From assembly GCA_020055645.1 (NCBI GenBank), contig CM034546.1, forward strand, positions 103,251,812 to 103,315,811: a DNA stretch of 64,000 nt, read 5' to 3'. Under the pieces are notes generated by a model that was not told the origin of the DNA, did not search any database, and saw only the letters and a program-made list of their open reading frames with translations. Source of the DNA: Tomocerus qinae (lineage: Eukaryota > Arthropoda > Collembola > Entomobryomorpha > Tomoceridae). How positions within the stretch are numbered: the stretch's first letter is position 1; every line of letters begins with the position of its first letter. Shown piece by piece: positions 10,370-24,220 of the stretch. A program made the position numbers and the translations under genes.

Positions 10370-13300
10370 TATTACGTTTCCTCCTCACTCACTATTACTT
10401 CATAAATGTCCTGCTAATGCCAACTTATTTTCAATGGGACTACCACACGAGCTGCATAAAGTAGTACACTGGGTTAGTACTACATGCACACAGTTAGTAA
10501 TCTCTGCAATATACAGCAGCCAAAGTAATAGCAATTCATTTATCTGCGTGATGCATACTAAATTAGCAACACTGACGAAATTATTAAATTTTGCTAGCTA
10601 AGAATTAACAATTCTTACAACATCCATATTATACCAGACTTACTTAGTTTCAACGTGACTCTCGTAAAACACTTCCTTTCCTAACAAATTATGCTGATTG
10701 CGAGTTGAATGGAATACGAAATATTGTAGTGAGCACTATACAGAAACTAAAGATTGACTCCTAACATTTATCCTATGTAGACTCCTACTATATGCACCGA
10801 GCAATATGTGCACGGTAGTAAACACAAGTGGGCCATTTAATAAATAGCAAAGCACCACTGGAATTTCGTTTCCCTCAATTCTCATTGCGCTTGGTAAGGA
10901 AACAGTGAAATATTGCTTCGTAGAAATATAAAGCATTCGAGTGCACTGCTTACGTTCGCTAAATACTGTTATTAAGACAGAGATAATTACAAGAGGTCGA
11001 GTGGTTGCATAAATTTAGCAGCTTGATCAAAAGATTAAGTACTCCTATTAAAAGCAGGAGGCATTCAGTAGAAATATAGATAAAGTCACTCCATCTCATT
11101 GCTTGTGTTTTAATTTCCTTTAAATGTTACATGCACTAATAGCTACTATTATAATTACAATTTACGACTGATACAGATGCACAGTATTAAATCTACAAAC
11201 TAATTGGAATGCATTATATAATAATATGTGTATGCGCTGTATATTTAAGTATCCCAGACTTGGTATTAACGGTTTGAATTTATATGATATGTGTTTAGTA
11301 TGTTGCGAATAAATTGCGTTTGTTTTTATATGATTAAGTAGGTCCCTGTACCCATTATGTACAAAATGTGTATGTATAGAGCTAACAAGCACCTTTAAGC
11401 GATGAAGTTCCTATCTAGGTAGTATATGGTAATACAATTGTTCTTGGACAGTAGTAGAGCAAGGGAGAGTCTAGTGGGTTCAGCCATAGAAGATATATGC
11501 ATGCGTTTTCTTTGGTGCATAGTTTAGTGGATTTCGTTGACTTTTCCATTTCCATTCATATTCACACTACATTTAGATTTATGATAATATAATGCACTTA
11601 TTCATAGCCCTTACTTTGTAGTAGTATGAATAGCTTCCACTGTGTGCCCATTGTATTGTATTCCGCTTTCTATTATGTTAGTCACGATGGGTTTTATATG
11701 AATAGACGGAAGAGCGTATGGAGAAGAGTGTATTATGGTGTGGGGATTGTGTGTGGTAGGCTGTATTTGCACGATCTATGTACGGAATAATGGAAAATTC
11801 AATTGGATGTGCTCTTCTCAATTTCCCTGTACAGTCCTTGGAGGATTAGCATCCGAATTTACACTTTACAGGAGGTTAGGCCAATTTCTTGAGAGGAAAG
11901 AGCTGGCTTATGAGCAACAAATGGGATTTTAACTTTAAGCTTTGCCATATTTACTTACACACTTTCCCCGTACCTAAGCTACACACTATATATCGGAAAT
12001 ATCTATTTATATACCTACCTACTTTCTCCTACTTTCATTAGGTATCCATATTCTAGTAGTTCAGAAAGGTTAAACAGTCTAAGAACTTTCCCCACAGCCG
12101 ACGTCCAAAGTGAAAAGACTTTATTAAACTGCGTGGATCGTAGCAACAATTTGCGTCTTGTCCTGACGCTTTAATGAAACTCTATCTTGAGAACTCACCA
12201 GCTTATTTCCATTAGAATATTTACCAACGCAAGTATAATGACTTTGTAGTTTGACTTTCTCAGAATTTATTTTGCTCGGGAGGAAAGGAAAGCCAAATGG
12301 ATGGTAGATATGACCCTATGGCCGAAATATGTTGTACTTTTTCTTGCGTGGGACATAACTCCCCAAACTACGTACGTGAATGCAACTCGACTAGATTCTT
12401 AAGCTTTGGCTCTCCTAAAGTTATGTACATAGCACTGAATAACTTCCATATTCCATTTTGCGTATGAAATACATATCTATATATCATACAAGTTTATATG
12501 GCATTTACAGTCCAAGTTTGAACTATAACTATCAGAGTCAGAACCAGAGTACAGCTGACTACAGTTTATTTCGTTTTTACGCTCGCCGTTTCTTTCCCAT
12601 TCGGTACAGTTGTTCGACTCGGTAGTATCCTGTGTTTTTACAATTCTTCCATCCACTACTGTGACCACTTTCCCGTTTAAAATGTGAATATGAATGCTAC
12701 TCTTAACATTATTATTAGCTGTACTTTGGGTTTTATACTCCATTTTCTCTCTCTCCGTACTTGGCTTCTCCAGATTTACAATCGATAAAGCAAACAAGGG
12801 GTTCTGACTTGAATATAATGGTTCATTACAACTAAATAACACCATACTGTCATCTGTGTATCTCTTTAGTAGAAATAAAATCTGGTTATTATTGCTTTAT
12901 GTGCATGAAAAACAAATTCCCTACCACATCTGCTATTACATGCAAGTAGTATTAAGATATTTGCTACTACAAATCTGCTTAACAAATATTTTCTCCGCGT
13001 TACTTTTCATTACTCCCTATTTTAGTTTTACTATGGATGGTAAATTAAATACGATCATGGTTTGTGTCAGGGAAGAACTGTGTTAATTGAGGACAATAAA
13101 AGGTTTCACGTAATCTGTTTATACATTGTAACACAAATTAAAAACTTCAATAATTTAAAACATTGGCTGATAACTTGTGATTAGGATGTATTAAATTGCC
13201 CATTCTGAATTTTCAGGAAGTAATGCACGTAAATAAAAAATTGAAGCGATTGGCTTAGGAAAAAAGAGTACACCCCAAATTTTATGTTGTAGTTATAATC

Positions 13301-16300
13301 AAATTAATGAGCATAAGGGATGTGATTTATGGATGCACATGAGTGCATAAATATTTTATGTGTTTGGAGAAAGTCAATGCATTAGCTTGTGTCTTTTGAA
13401 TGGAGTTCTTAGGCTGTACTCGAAAATTGTCTAAATACATTGTAGCTTCCTCGATGCTTTTACTACATTTCTGTGGATTTCCTTTGGTAATATTAAACTT
13501 TGCTTTCTCGAGCATTTCCTGTGTTTTGCCAGCAAGTCCACGGTCCAGTTACTTTCTCGTGTCTTCCATTGTCCTATCTAAAACTGTGCTGTCACCGCTC
13601 CTTTCTCCTGAATTTACTATGGGCAGTGTGTGCAGCAGTGCTGGGGTGAAGCAGTCAGACTTTGAATAGTTTCTTTCTTCTTATTCTTTGCTGATACATA
13701 CTTTTCATACTCTCGTATTGAATTATATCCGTGGATTTAGTATTGTTGCCCGAACATACACAAAGTGTATATAAGTAGTTAATCGTAAATATCTTTTCTA
13801 TAGGTAAACGGAACACTCGGAGATAAGTGCCTAAAAGACCAACACATAGAGAATTGTAAGTTGACGGGAATTGTCGGAGCTGTAGGGGAATGTAGCAATC
13901 GTAGCCTAACCATTGTATATACAATAATAGAGAAAGTCTTGCTCGTGGCCGAAGTGAACTTTACTGTATGTAGAAAGGAGACGAGACAAAAAGAGAAAAT
14001 CAGCGAACCGGGACTGGCACCAGGAGAAATCGAATTTTTCATAGTCTTCTTATTTTTTATACTTGGCCTTTGTACCCGAACGTAGCTCTTTGGCTCTACC
14101 CAGGTTCTTCTGCATATAATGTAGCTCTCTGTACATTACTTAGATACACGTGCAAAAGTCCTTAATGCTACTACCCGTTTGATTCTCACAACTTCCCCGG
14201 TTTCTTTACCCAATGGTATAATAGAGTGTTCCTGACGTGACATGACATGACATCAACGCTACTCTGTTATCATCTCTGTTCATTGTTACTTAAGTGCTAA
14301 ACTCACTAAGCAATGTAGAAATGAATGTTTTCAACTTCAGAATCATAACCAACAGCACGTACTCCGTTATTATCTCACTATGGTTAAATAAATACAAGTT
14401 TTCCATAATAATTTGTACCTACAGTATTAGGGTTTTAATTAAATGTTTAAAAGGTAAGTTCATGCATGAACAATGTATATGTGGGTGTATGTATACTCTA
14501 ATAATTCTTGGATTAATTGCCCGCATCTATATGTGGTGGACGCAGTCACGGATTAGGCCATACAGTGTAAAGCCTATTCTGTAGACAAAATTATTGATGA
14601 TGTAGTTAGTTATGTGACTAGCTTAGACAATGCAAGTAGCAAACAGTTTATCTGTCAAACTAATTCATCTTTACATTTGGTAGGTGGACCATGTTGTGTA
14701 TGGGGAATCTGTAAGTAGTAATTACATTAGTTTGATATTCACCAAAATTCAGAAAATGATTTGTAAATGAAGCATTTCTGAAATACAGATTCTAATTGAA
14801 TTATATCGATATATTTTTTTTGTACTTTTATAAATCCAGACAACACAAGTGGCATTGTAAAAGTGGAGAATAGGCCTGAATTGAATTTTATGTACCGCAG
14901 ACAAATTCAATGGACATTTCCAGGTTAATGAAATTTTCTTTACCACAGGCCGATTCATGTTATCTGAAATTATAGCAATGCAATAAATAATTTGGCATTT
15001 AATATAATTTATAAACGGTTTTCAAATAAACATTTGAAATATAAAAAGCTGTATGGATTTCTGTTAATCCTGTCGACATTCTTGGCTATTCACTGGATGG
15101 CCTGATCCGTTGCTGGCCTATCCTATATGTACAGTTGATATGGGAAGGCTGTAATTTTTGTTGCATATAGCAGGGTACCCAGGTTGTTGTTTACCAACTT
15201 TCATCGCCTCAAACAAATGCGCAGTCCAACCAAACATTTGAGAATTAAATCCGAAGTTGCATGCAAAGGCAAAGTGTTTATCAATTCCATAATGCATGAA
15301 GTACCTAATTTGGTTTCATGTTTGCATTTGCAGGGAATATTGAAATATTTAGTTCCTCTCGGCGATTGTATGTTGTTAGTACATACATTTGCACAGCTAG
15401 ATAAATATATATTATGACTAATAAGTTTCCTGCCTTAAGAACTCGAAGAAACTAAATAGTTCTGATTTTCTGCTGTTAAATTAATGTAAATGCTACGCAG
15501 TACGAGAAGCAAAGCAATATTTACTATCTCTTACAGCAACTTGCTAAGAAATATAATATTTGATGGTGTAACACGGGAAATCTTATGTTCATAGATTGAG
15601 GTGATTCCGTTACAAGTTGAGAAAGTTGTGTTGATAGGCTGGCAGTATGATTTACTAGTATATGAGTTTAGTAAGTGTATCTGGGAGATAATTCTAATGG
15701 CCCCTGTATGTAGGTGGCAAAGTTCGTTGGGCGGATTACAAGAAAGTTTTTGTAGAAATACTAATATTATTATAGTAAGTATGCATCTGCCATTCATTAT
15801 TCTATGTACTAAGTGTAGGGAGTCTTGTGCTAAGCGAAGCAAATTCGAGTTGCAGACTGGGCAGCCCGTAGGCTAGTTGACGAATAATAAGTGTAAAAAC
15901 AGAGTTTGGAAGGAGTATATGTTATGTGAGTAGGAGTTGGGTCGTCAGTATTTTCTCTTGTTCTTGTGAAGATGCTCTGCCCTTTACTCAGCACATCAAT
16001 CTCCTCTCTTTTCCACCAGAACCTGAACAAGAGAAGGAAGTAACAAAAAACTTAGCTGATGTGTGTGAGAGAGAAAGAAAGGAAAAAAATTCTTTCTCAT
16101 TGCTCCACTCTCTCCTCTGTTACTGAATGGAATACACTAACATTTTCCAAGATCAAGTCAAAGCACCATCCATTCTGTATTACCACATACGGCTTACTTA
16201 CTATTGTTGTACTATACAGATATGTCTTATTACAAGTCAAACTAAAACCAGACTCTCCTCCTACACAGCATTTCTATTTCGTACCAGAAAGAGTTGAGTA

Positions 16301-17422
16301 ATAAAAAAAACAAGACAGACTCTGTAGTAAGAAACTGTAAAATATTATGTGTAGAACGTAGGGAATGAAGTACTGCATACATACACAGTATACATAAAGT
16401 ATACAAGGAGACAGGGAAAGAGATACAATGATCTTATACTTTATAAACAAAAAGTATATCTAAATATACATTTGTCTGTCTGTCTGTATCGCTACGTGGA
16501 AACATTCGTATTCTTATCACTTATACTTTTCCCTTTTCTTTATTCTCACGTTCACACAATAAGACTTCCTTTCTTCACATTCAAGGCAGGACACAAAAGT
16601 AAAAGGTCTTGTGTATAAATACGTTACTATTTCATACCATACTACAAAGTAGGGAGAGAAAGACATATTTGTATATAGCACCCAATGCTATAGAATAGGA
16701 GAAGTGACATAAAAGTATAGTAAACCTAATTGTAGGATCCGCTCTTGTCCTCTCCTCCTCCTAAAATACAGTCCAAATGAAAGGAAATAAAATACTTTAA
16801 GAAGTCATATCACCACTGGACTGAGTCAAGTCCACGTCAAGGCAAGTCAGGAAAAGGAAGAGCCGAGTGGCATCATTCCATTGCTCATTTTTTCATCTAG
16901 CTCCGCTTACTTGGACTGCACTGGATACCATCCTGCCCTCCCGTTCTACGGAAGTGAGGTGCTAAAGTGAAAGCATATGACATAATTGACATCCAAAAAT
17001 TCCCCCTTGCACACAACACAACCAGAAGAGGAAGTCTCCACTTTGTCAACACACAAAATACCCTTTCTATACCATTCTTACGACAATATCCATTCAACCC
17101 GACAATCAATACTGTATAGTACAAGTCTCAAATACCTTAAAACTCGAAAATACCAAAATACTTTTCAATCTAAATATCTATTAACAATTTTAATTACAAC
17201 TAAAATAAATTAATCTAGAATTAAATAAATGACGCCATTTGCAAGGTATAAGCTATACTTTATAGAAATGTTCGTGAGATATTTCGTTACTTTCCTATTT
17301 TCTGAGAATTCTGATCCATACTCTTGGAAGAGTAGTGAATGCTGCTGTTACAATATTTATAGACACACGACACATTGGCAAATCTCACTCTGAATCACTT
17401 TTTAAATCCAATTGATATCGTT
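10370..17422. other. Intergenic AT-rich DNA between two convergent genes
   Basis: No gene is supported here. The longest frame is a 122-codon open frame on the - strand at 12477-12845 with no family resemblance. A frame of this length is expected by chance in AT-rich DNA of this size. Short simple-sequence stretches occur (GTCT-rich near 16478). Part of the left end may be extended neuroligin 3' UTR. Confidence 0.6.
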
Positions 17423-17428
17423 TTTATT
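17423..17428 (-). terminator. Candidate poly(A) signal of RSPH3
   Basis: AATAAA on the - strand, about 320 nt downstream of the RSPH3 stop. Its use is inferred from position only. Confidence 0.35.
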
Positions 17429-17747
17429 TAGGTAAGTTACAAAAATGGGTATATTTAAAGCTCATGGATAGGAAACACATTAGATGCTTGGCTCATTTTT
17501 GGAGTCAAGCGATTGACAGACACCACAAAAAATAAATCTACGTACAAAGTAACAATGGGTAACCAATTACTATTTAGCTAAGCACTGAAAGTGAAAACGC
17601 ACAGTATGTGAGAATAATATGGTTGGTGTAAGTAAAATATTTGTATTGCGCTTTGTAATTACTTCAAACCCCTAACTATCATTGTAGATGTAGCACAAAT
17701 AGTTTTGCTACAAAATTCTAGACTTGAGTCCAGAGTAGAATTTCTTG

Positions 17748-17938
17748 CTATATGTCGAGAATTTCGCTTATCCAGAGAGGGTTGTAACTGTGCGGTTGGT
17801 AATCAAATTCCTTGTCAGATTCTTCCTCATCGTCTTCATCCATCCACTGTCCCGTATGAAAGTAACCAACTTGTAAAGTCTCCATCAAAGGGTCGAGAAT
17901 ATCATTCTGTCTTTGGAGGGTTACAGCTGTCACAATGT
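17748..17938 (-). CDS. RSPH3: RSPH3 exon 4 (terminal)
   Basis: The acceptor is ccctttttctcag and the TAG stop is 17748-17750. It encodes DIVTAVTLQRQNDILDPLM and then the acidic MDEDDEEESDKEF. The join to exon 3 reads NEILDDIVTAV, matching the VLDMLIREVV position of the family. The tail is much shorter than in vertebrate RSPH3. Confidence 0.85.
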
Positions 17939-19188
17939 CTGAGAAAAAGGGAGGAAAATGTACAAGAAAATTGACAAATTTTTGATATATCGCAGATCTA
18001 TAGTTACTAATGCGCTACTTAAAGTTACCATCAAGAATTTCGTTGGGAATTCCCCTGTGTTCTATTTCGCCAAGGACCATATGATTAAGCCAAGGAATGA
18101 ACTGACGCTCAATATCTACTCAAAGAAAAAATTCTGTCAATTTATCTAACTTTCAAAGATGTAATATCCTTCATTTCAGCTGACGACATACTCAATTGAA
18201 CACAATCAATAGAATATCCCATTTTTTCCAGCCATGCCCAAGCTCCGTCTTTGATGCCCTCCACAGTCATTCTGGAGAAACAATTCTGGTAGACAAGGGT
18301 CTGGATCTCCCTCTCCCTTTCTGCCTCTTTCAGGGCTTCCTTCTCAATTTTCTCTGCCTCAGCTAATTCCAATTGCTCTCTTTTCTGAATGCGGACCAGC
18401 TCTCTCTCCCTAGCCTTTTCTTTCGCATGCAGCTCATTTTCAAATTTGGTTAGCGCTGATATTTCCTCTTCTTCCATTACTTCGATGATAGCCTGCTCTG
18501 ATATTTTCTCGACGATCGTTTCACTGATTAATCCCATCATTTCTTCCTTATCGAATAGGTCGCTAGATTTGACTTGAGTAGAAACATTAACCCCCGACGA
18601 AAACGCTTGTTTAAAACACCTAGGAGGATCACATATTTGAGGAGTTTGAGAACTCGAGTCTTGAAATTTCAGTTCTGCGATATACTCTACTAAAAATTGG
18701 TCCCATTTTTCGGTAACATGGCGCATCTCGGGGATTTCTGGGGGCCATGGAGCTATTCCCCCAACTTTTCTTGGTTGGATTTTAATCTTCTTCCGTTTAG
18801 GTTGATTTTTAGCTTTTCTTAGACTTTCACACTGCTCCGCTTCGTCTTCCTGAAAGGTTTTGGAGACTGGACCTCTTCTCACCCGGGGATCCCACATCAC
18901 ATTGAAAAAACTAGGCATCCCTGTCTCCTTACACACTTCTGACCTGTAAAAAAACTTTTCATCAATCTTCAAAGGTAATTTTCCAAACAATGCAGAATCA
19001 TTAACTTTTAAATCTTACTTTTCTGTCCTCTTTCGATAACATGGTCTCTCCACTCTCTCAGATTTTAACAACGACGAAAGTCCATAAAGAGGTGGCTTTC
19101 CTACCGTAGCAGGCAAACATTTTACAAGTGAAGGTAAATGGTTTGAATGCATATCCTTTTTCATACCTAATGTCCTCGGTCTTGCCAT
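17748..19188 (-). CDS. RSPH3: Radial spoke head protein 3 (RSPH3/RSP3), complete, 4 exons
   Basis: Structural core of the radial spokes of 9+2 axonemes. In animals and Chlamydomonas RSP3 anchors the spoke stalk and binds RIIa/PKA-regulatory-type partners through an amphipathic helix. Joining 19019-19188, 18192-18943, 18029-18115 and 17748-17938 gives 1200 nt, that is 399 residues plus stop, through three GT-AG introns with matching phases. Seen: FFNVMWDPRVRRG (about residues 69-81), the family signature; MRHVTEKWDQFLVEY (130-144); ISETIVEKISEQAIIEVM (196-213), matching the AKAP-type helix and followed by EEEE; a charged coiled coil (about 215-275); IERQFIPWLNHMV (309-321), matching the family's GFLPWLMNEV; and an acidic tail (DEDDEEESD). 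In insects the gene is expected to act in sperm flagella. An in-frame TAG lies shortly before the ATG, supporting this start. Confidence 0.9.
18029..18115 (-). CDS. RSPH3: RSPH3 exon 3 (short, 87 nt)
   Basis: The acceptor is ctttgagtag and the donor is gatg/gtaact, with flanking introns of 76 and 90 bp. It encodes IERQFIPWLNHMVLGEIE followed by HRGIPNEILD, in the place where other RSPH3 proteins have IEIGFLPWLMNEV. Confidence 0.88.
18192..18943 (-). CDS. RSPH3: RSPH3 exon 2 (core and coiled coil)
   Basis: The acceptor is ttttttacag/gtcag and the donor is ttga/gtatgt. The intron before it is 75 bp. The exon carries the DPRVRRG signature, a basic patch (KRKKIKIQPRK), the AKAP-type helix and the Glu/Lys/Arg-rich coiled coil. 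It ends in EKMGYSIDCVQL. An unspliced reading would run on to a stop at 18142 with a tail unlike RSPH3; the GTATGT donor restores the family sequence. Confidence 0.9.
19019..19188 (-). CDS. RSPH3: RSPH3 exon 1 (start codon)
   Basis: ATG at 19188-19186 opens MARPRTLGMKKDMHSNHL; 56 codons and two bases precede the donor aaaa/gtaaga. A tcattacag acceptor-like string sits immediately upstream of the ATG, so an upstream non-coding exon is possible. A later in-frame Met occurs at residue 9. Confidence 0.8.
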
Positions 19189-22100
19189 CACTGTAATGAT
19201 ATTATTAATCTATTCTTCTCCTTAGTTCCTTTACTGTTCTAAAATTTCTGACACAATTGCAACTTTTTTATGTATTGTCTACTCGTGATATGTCACTATC
19301 CCTAACTCACAATCACGATTCTGTCTCAAGACTAGACAACAGGTACATACTGTCAATGAAGTAAAGATACGTGAAAGAAGAACCACAACGCACCAGTGTA
19401 TGTCAAGAAAATTGGGACTGACTGGCAGTCTGTCCACTTTAGTCGTCAAGGAAAACAGACTATGACAGAATTTTGTGCATTTCATGAGCTGATGCGATGC
19501 ATGAACATAAAATTAATTTCTCAAAAACCACATTTCTTTAGAATCTATAACACGCAAGTAGTAGCATGAGCATGTAATAATATTAGTAGTTGAGATCTTC
19601 AGCATAATTTTTAATCCAAGAGACTATGCATCCAACTTCATATCACGCAAATTCCCAATTTTCTGGCAATAAAATTTCCATTTCATGGATATAGTAGATA
19701 GTCATTCTAAAAACTCAAATGGAAAAATTATATTTATTTTCAATCTTAGTAGATTAATTCAACATAAATTGTTTATTCTATTTGTTTGGATTTTAGTTGA
19801 AAGTAGGTAAACTCATGTAAAACCGAAGAAGAATAGAGGCATATGTCAAGGAATATGAATGGCTCGTGAAGAAAAGTAAAATAAAATAAAGTGGAAGATT
19901 CAATGGAATGGAATTCAGTCTCCATCACATTGAGTTTGGTAAAGTTTTTCTCATGATGGTTCTCTGGAAATATAATGACATCGAAATATCCATATGTCTG
20001 TGTGTCTATCTTAGTTCTATCTCGGATTTCGTCCGCAGAAGACTAACTCTTTTACGCTGCCGCTTGATTCTTATTCTTGTGCTGGCTTGGTTATCTGCTG
20101 AGAAAAACAGGACATAACATAATAAAGGAATATCATATGAAAGGTTGGAGAAATAGATGAAAGCTTTTGTGTATAAATGTATGCTGCTTAATCCTTTTTC
20201 CAGGCGAACTCAATGACGCATGCTAAAATAGGTTTCACCTCATTTCACCGTCCCATCACATAGTAATCGCCGTAGTGAACTGAACTGAACTCAACCACCG
20301 ATTCTGCTGACTGAATTCACTACCTTGTGTTACGTTACATTACGCTACGTAGCCCGGCAGTTCTGGCTCCATCCTTTTCACTTATATCTCTGTCTGTAGC
20401 ATTATTATATTCTTTTCCTCCTCCGAAAACTAACACGTTGTCTCATTCTAGGCAACAGTCTCTTTTTTTCATCTAGCCTAGTCAGTCATTCACTTGACTA
20501 GTTTACCAACCATTTCATCCTAAACGACACATTTCACTCTGCTTTCACCACTTTCTCCGAAAAACAGAGCGTGGTCCATTCCCCACCCTATTACTCTCTG
20601 TCTCCCTTTAATTTCCTCTCAGACAGAGTTGTGACAATCTGCAAGAAATATTAGAATATTCATTTCATGCACGAGAATTCTTCCCATTCAAAACTACAGA
20701 TCTATAGTAAAAGCGCTGCGTGTGAAAAAAAACTAAGCGTCTGCCGTAAGGTTTTAAATGACTTGCTTCCCGACATTCGGTGTATGCACTGGATGGAATA
20801 ACGAATATGTGCAAGGTAATAAAAGGTATGCAAAAGCTATTTTCTCTCCACAATGGCAGCACATTTGCCAAAAATGAAGGTGTAATGTGAATGTAGAATG
20901 TATCTATGTAGCACTTACATGCTCACGTAAACTGGGAACCCGCTCTTCCTCCATTTATTCTTATAAGGACATAGATTTCTCCCAAACAGTTAGTCTTATG
21001 AACATTTTACCTCAAGGCTCCTTTTTTCTAGTTTGCTTAGGTTTGGTTTTGCATGACATCGCATAATAGTGACAGGGACAGAAGTACGTGGTGTGCTAAT
21101 AGCAAAATTCTCGTGGTTATCTAAGAAAAATATAGGAACTAGGTATTCTTTTATAGCAACTTCTGTCTTGTCATGTCGTCTTCCCTTGCCAAACCGAAAA
21201 CTATTCCTGGGAATCGTAAGCCACGTGAAGGCATACTCGTCGTATGAGAACATGACATTATTACTGTAGATGTGACTGCATGAAGTACATTCAGAAAAGG
21301 TAAGCAAAAGCAAGGACATTAGCAAACGCTAACACTAACAGTTATACAAGCACTATAAATATACCTAAGCTCTAACAATAAGATGACGACGAGGATGTCA
21401 AGAAAGAATTTTCAGTTCATTTGCTACCATTTCAAGCGACATGGTGGAAAAGCCTATGAATACAAGGATGATTGCTATATGCATGCATTTGATCGGTAAC
21501 TACACACAAACCCACAGGCTCAAACCGACTTGAGAAAGAAATCTTTCTGTTTTCCACACACGCATCGTCCTATTTCAGAGTCTCTTTCGGATTGCATTGC
21601 ATTAAATGTCTGTGTCTACATAAACGTGCACTTTACCTAGAGAAACTGTTGTGAGTCAGGAGGAGGAAAACAGGAGCGAGGATCTCGTGCACCAAGACAA
21701 TTTTTATAGCAAGAGTCTTGAAATCCCTTAAGTTTATTGCCCTTGTTGTTAGGCAGCTTTGGCTATAGGGATACTCAGGACGCACATTTCCGTTATTCAA
21801 GACAAGATGAAGCTCTATTTCTATTACCTATACGTAACTTTATTCATCAAATTATTATCTTAAGAATCGAATCGTGAACAGTTTGCATTTCTTACTGTAG
21901 ACTCTTTTATCCAGCACAATGCATAAACTTGAGTGTTTTTATTCTCTAAAACTTTTTGGGTATCTCTAACGAAATAGGTAATGGAAGTGAAACTTTTGTT
22001 TAAAAGTCAGATATATAGTTTATGGCTCGATACATACAACTACAAACATACTCCCCGCCGTGAAATACACTGTAGTAGCCACCTATAATAGTTACTGTAC

Positions 22101-24205
22101 CTATTGCACTTTCATTCTTCCCTATATTCTCCTGTTATTTTTACATTTCATCGTCTCTGGCCATTCTCTCTCGTGCGGGAAAACTTTTTTCTTCATTGCA
22201 CTGTCCTGCATTTTTGTGAAGAGGTGGTTTCTGCAGTTGCCGTCTGGTTTCCTTCAGTCCTGCCATTCAGGCTAGTCAGGATTCAGTAAGGAAACCATTT
22301 ATTTCCTATATCTTCCACTATAAAGCTTCTAAATCCCAATCGCGCACTTCAGAAGGGACAAAGGGACTGGAGAAATCAAAGGATAATATGAAGTATCAGA
22401 GAAAATATAAGTGCATAGGTATGTAGTTTTCTCTAACTATTAAATGGGATTTGCGAACATTCAGATTCAAACTCTAAGCTCGCTCCAGCTCACTCACAAC
22501 AGTTCATTCAGTTGACTACCTGCACGAAAGTCAAGTGGAGAGGAATCAAGGCACTAGTGCCTGGGAGTCAATTCCCGACCAGACAGTTCATAGTTCAGGG
22601 GAATACCTTGAATGGAAGTGAGAGAGAGAGCCTTCCTTGGTTGATAGGAGAATCACTTTGCTTCCGCATCGGTTACCTTCAATCCTGTTCTGTCGCTCCC
22701 ATCCCAAAACTCATTCAACATTGCACTGTGGAAATCCTCCTTAGCACATAGTCGTCAACTAAGTACTAAGAACCTCTCTCTCGACTCAGGACACTCTCCA
22801 GCATTTTATTTTATTTTATATACTCAACTTCCTCAACATTAACTTACCTCTAACAAATATACCTATAATATACTTATAGCACTATATAGTAGTAACCATC
22901 TTAGAGTTTTGACTTCCCTCACTTCCACACAAGTAAGACATAAGTGCTAGGTAGACAAATAAAACTTTATTTTGGCTACCTAGACATACTCCTTCCCCCC
23001 ATTTACCTCTTCCCTCCACTTGCTCAATGACTAAACTAGTTAAGCTTCTATATGGTCATCAGAGATAGATCTATATAGCGGCTATAATGATATTAGATTT
23101 GAAATATGCGTGTCAGACTAAAAACTTGAGCTATAAACACAGTATTATTGCCTTCATTCTGATTTGATGGACCATTTCTCTACCCGTTGCTAATAATGTG
23201 ACAGTCGATTCGATTGTCTTTCATTGCTTTGCACTTGTCTTGTCTCGTCTTTAGCTAGGATTATCCAGACTTTCCCTCTCCAACTCTCCACCATCCTCTT
23301 CTACTCACCAGCTACTAATGCTTCAATTTCACACTGTGTTACCCTGTCCTTCACAACTCATATCTCAGACACATTGGGCTTCACTAACCTTTGTTTACCA
23401 TTCTATAGCAAACAAACATTTTCTTTCTCAAACACATAGAGGTGTTTGAAAAATCTTATTTGTTGGTAAATCTTGGTTTCTTTGCCCCAAGTGGTGTAAG
23501 TATGTTTCTATGAAAGAGAAATGTGACCTAGTTTTATAATTTGAAGTGGGAGCAGGAACCACCTACGATTAGGGTAGAATGTCAACTGTCAGAGCAGAGA
23601 AATAGTAACAAATTAATAAAGTCCAAGAGTGGGCAGTGCTTGTGGATTTCTAAAAATAAAGCTCACCTTGAGGACTCACGTCATGAGTGCTTTTGTGTTC
23701 ATTTCTGTGTAAGAAATACATTGAGGAGGAAAGGCTATTGTTTGAGAGGATGACTGGTAGCGACTTTGGCGTTGACTGTTTAGATTGTCTTTCGTTACTT
23801 CGGTTGTGTATCGTCTGGGCTGCCTGTGTCATGTCACGGCTGACAAACGTTTGGTTAGACACATTACTATACCATAATATTCTCCATTCAAAGGAGAAGA
23901 AACTTTTTTCTAGCTGACACAACAGTTACAACTTGGGATTACAAATACCTACATACTAATACTCAGTGTGGAGTATAGACTGGGTATATTATGTCTGAGA
24001 TGATGGTGAAAGTAAAAGTGAAAGACCTGGGCCGGAGAGACACCGCATTGTGAAATGCACTATAAATAAGTACAGGAGGGAACTGGGCTGAGCTGCAAAG
24101 AGCAAAGATACACACAAGGCCAAGTCACTCCCTGTAAAATGCAGACGTTCGTTCAACTCAAAACTCCAAAAGTCTGGCTGGACAAGACAAGACTACTTTA
24201 CTGGA

Positions 24206-24220
24206 CTCTCTCTCTCTCTC
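24206..24220. repeat. (CT)n microsatellite
   Basis: A short uninterrupted CT run in intergenic DNA. Confidence 0.85.

Noticed and set aside
12477-12845. 122-codon open frame on the - strand with a hydrophilic, Ser/Asn-rich product
   Set aside because: No family motif or splice partner was seen, and a frame of this length is expected about once by chance in 64 kb of AT-rich DNA.
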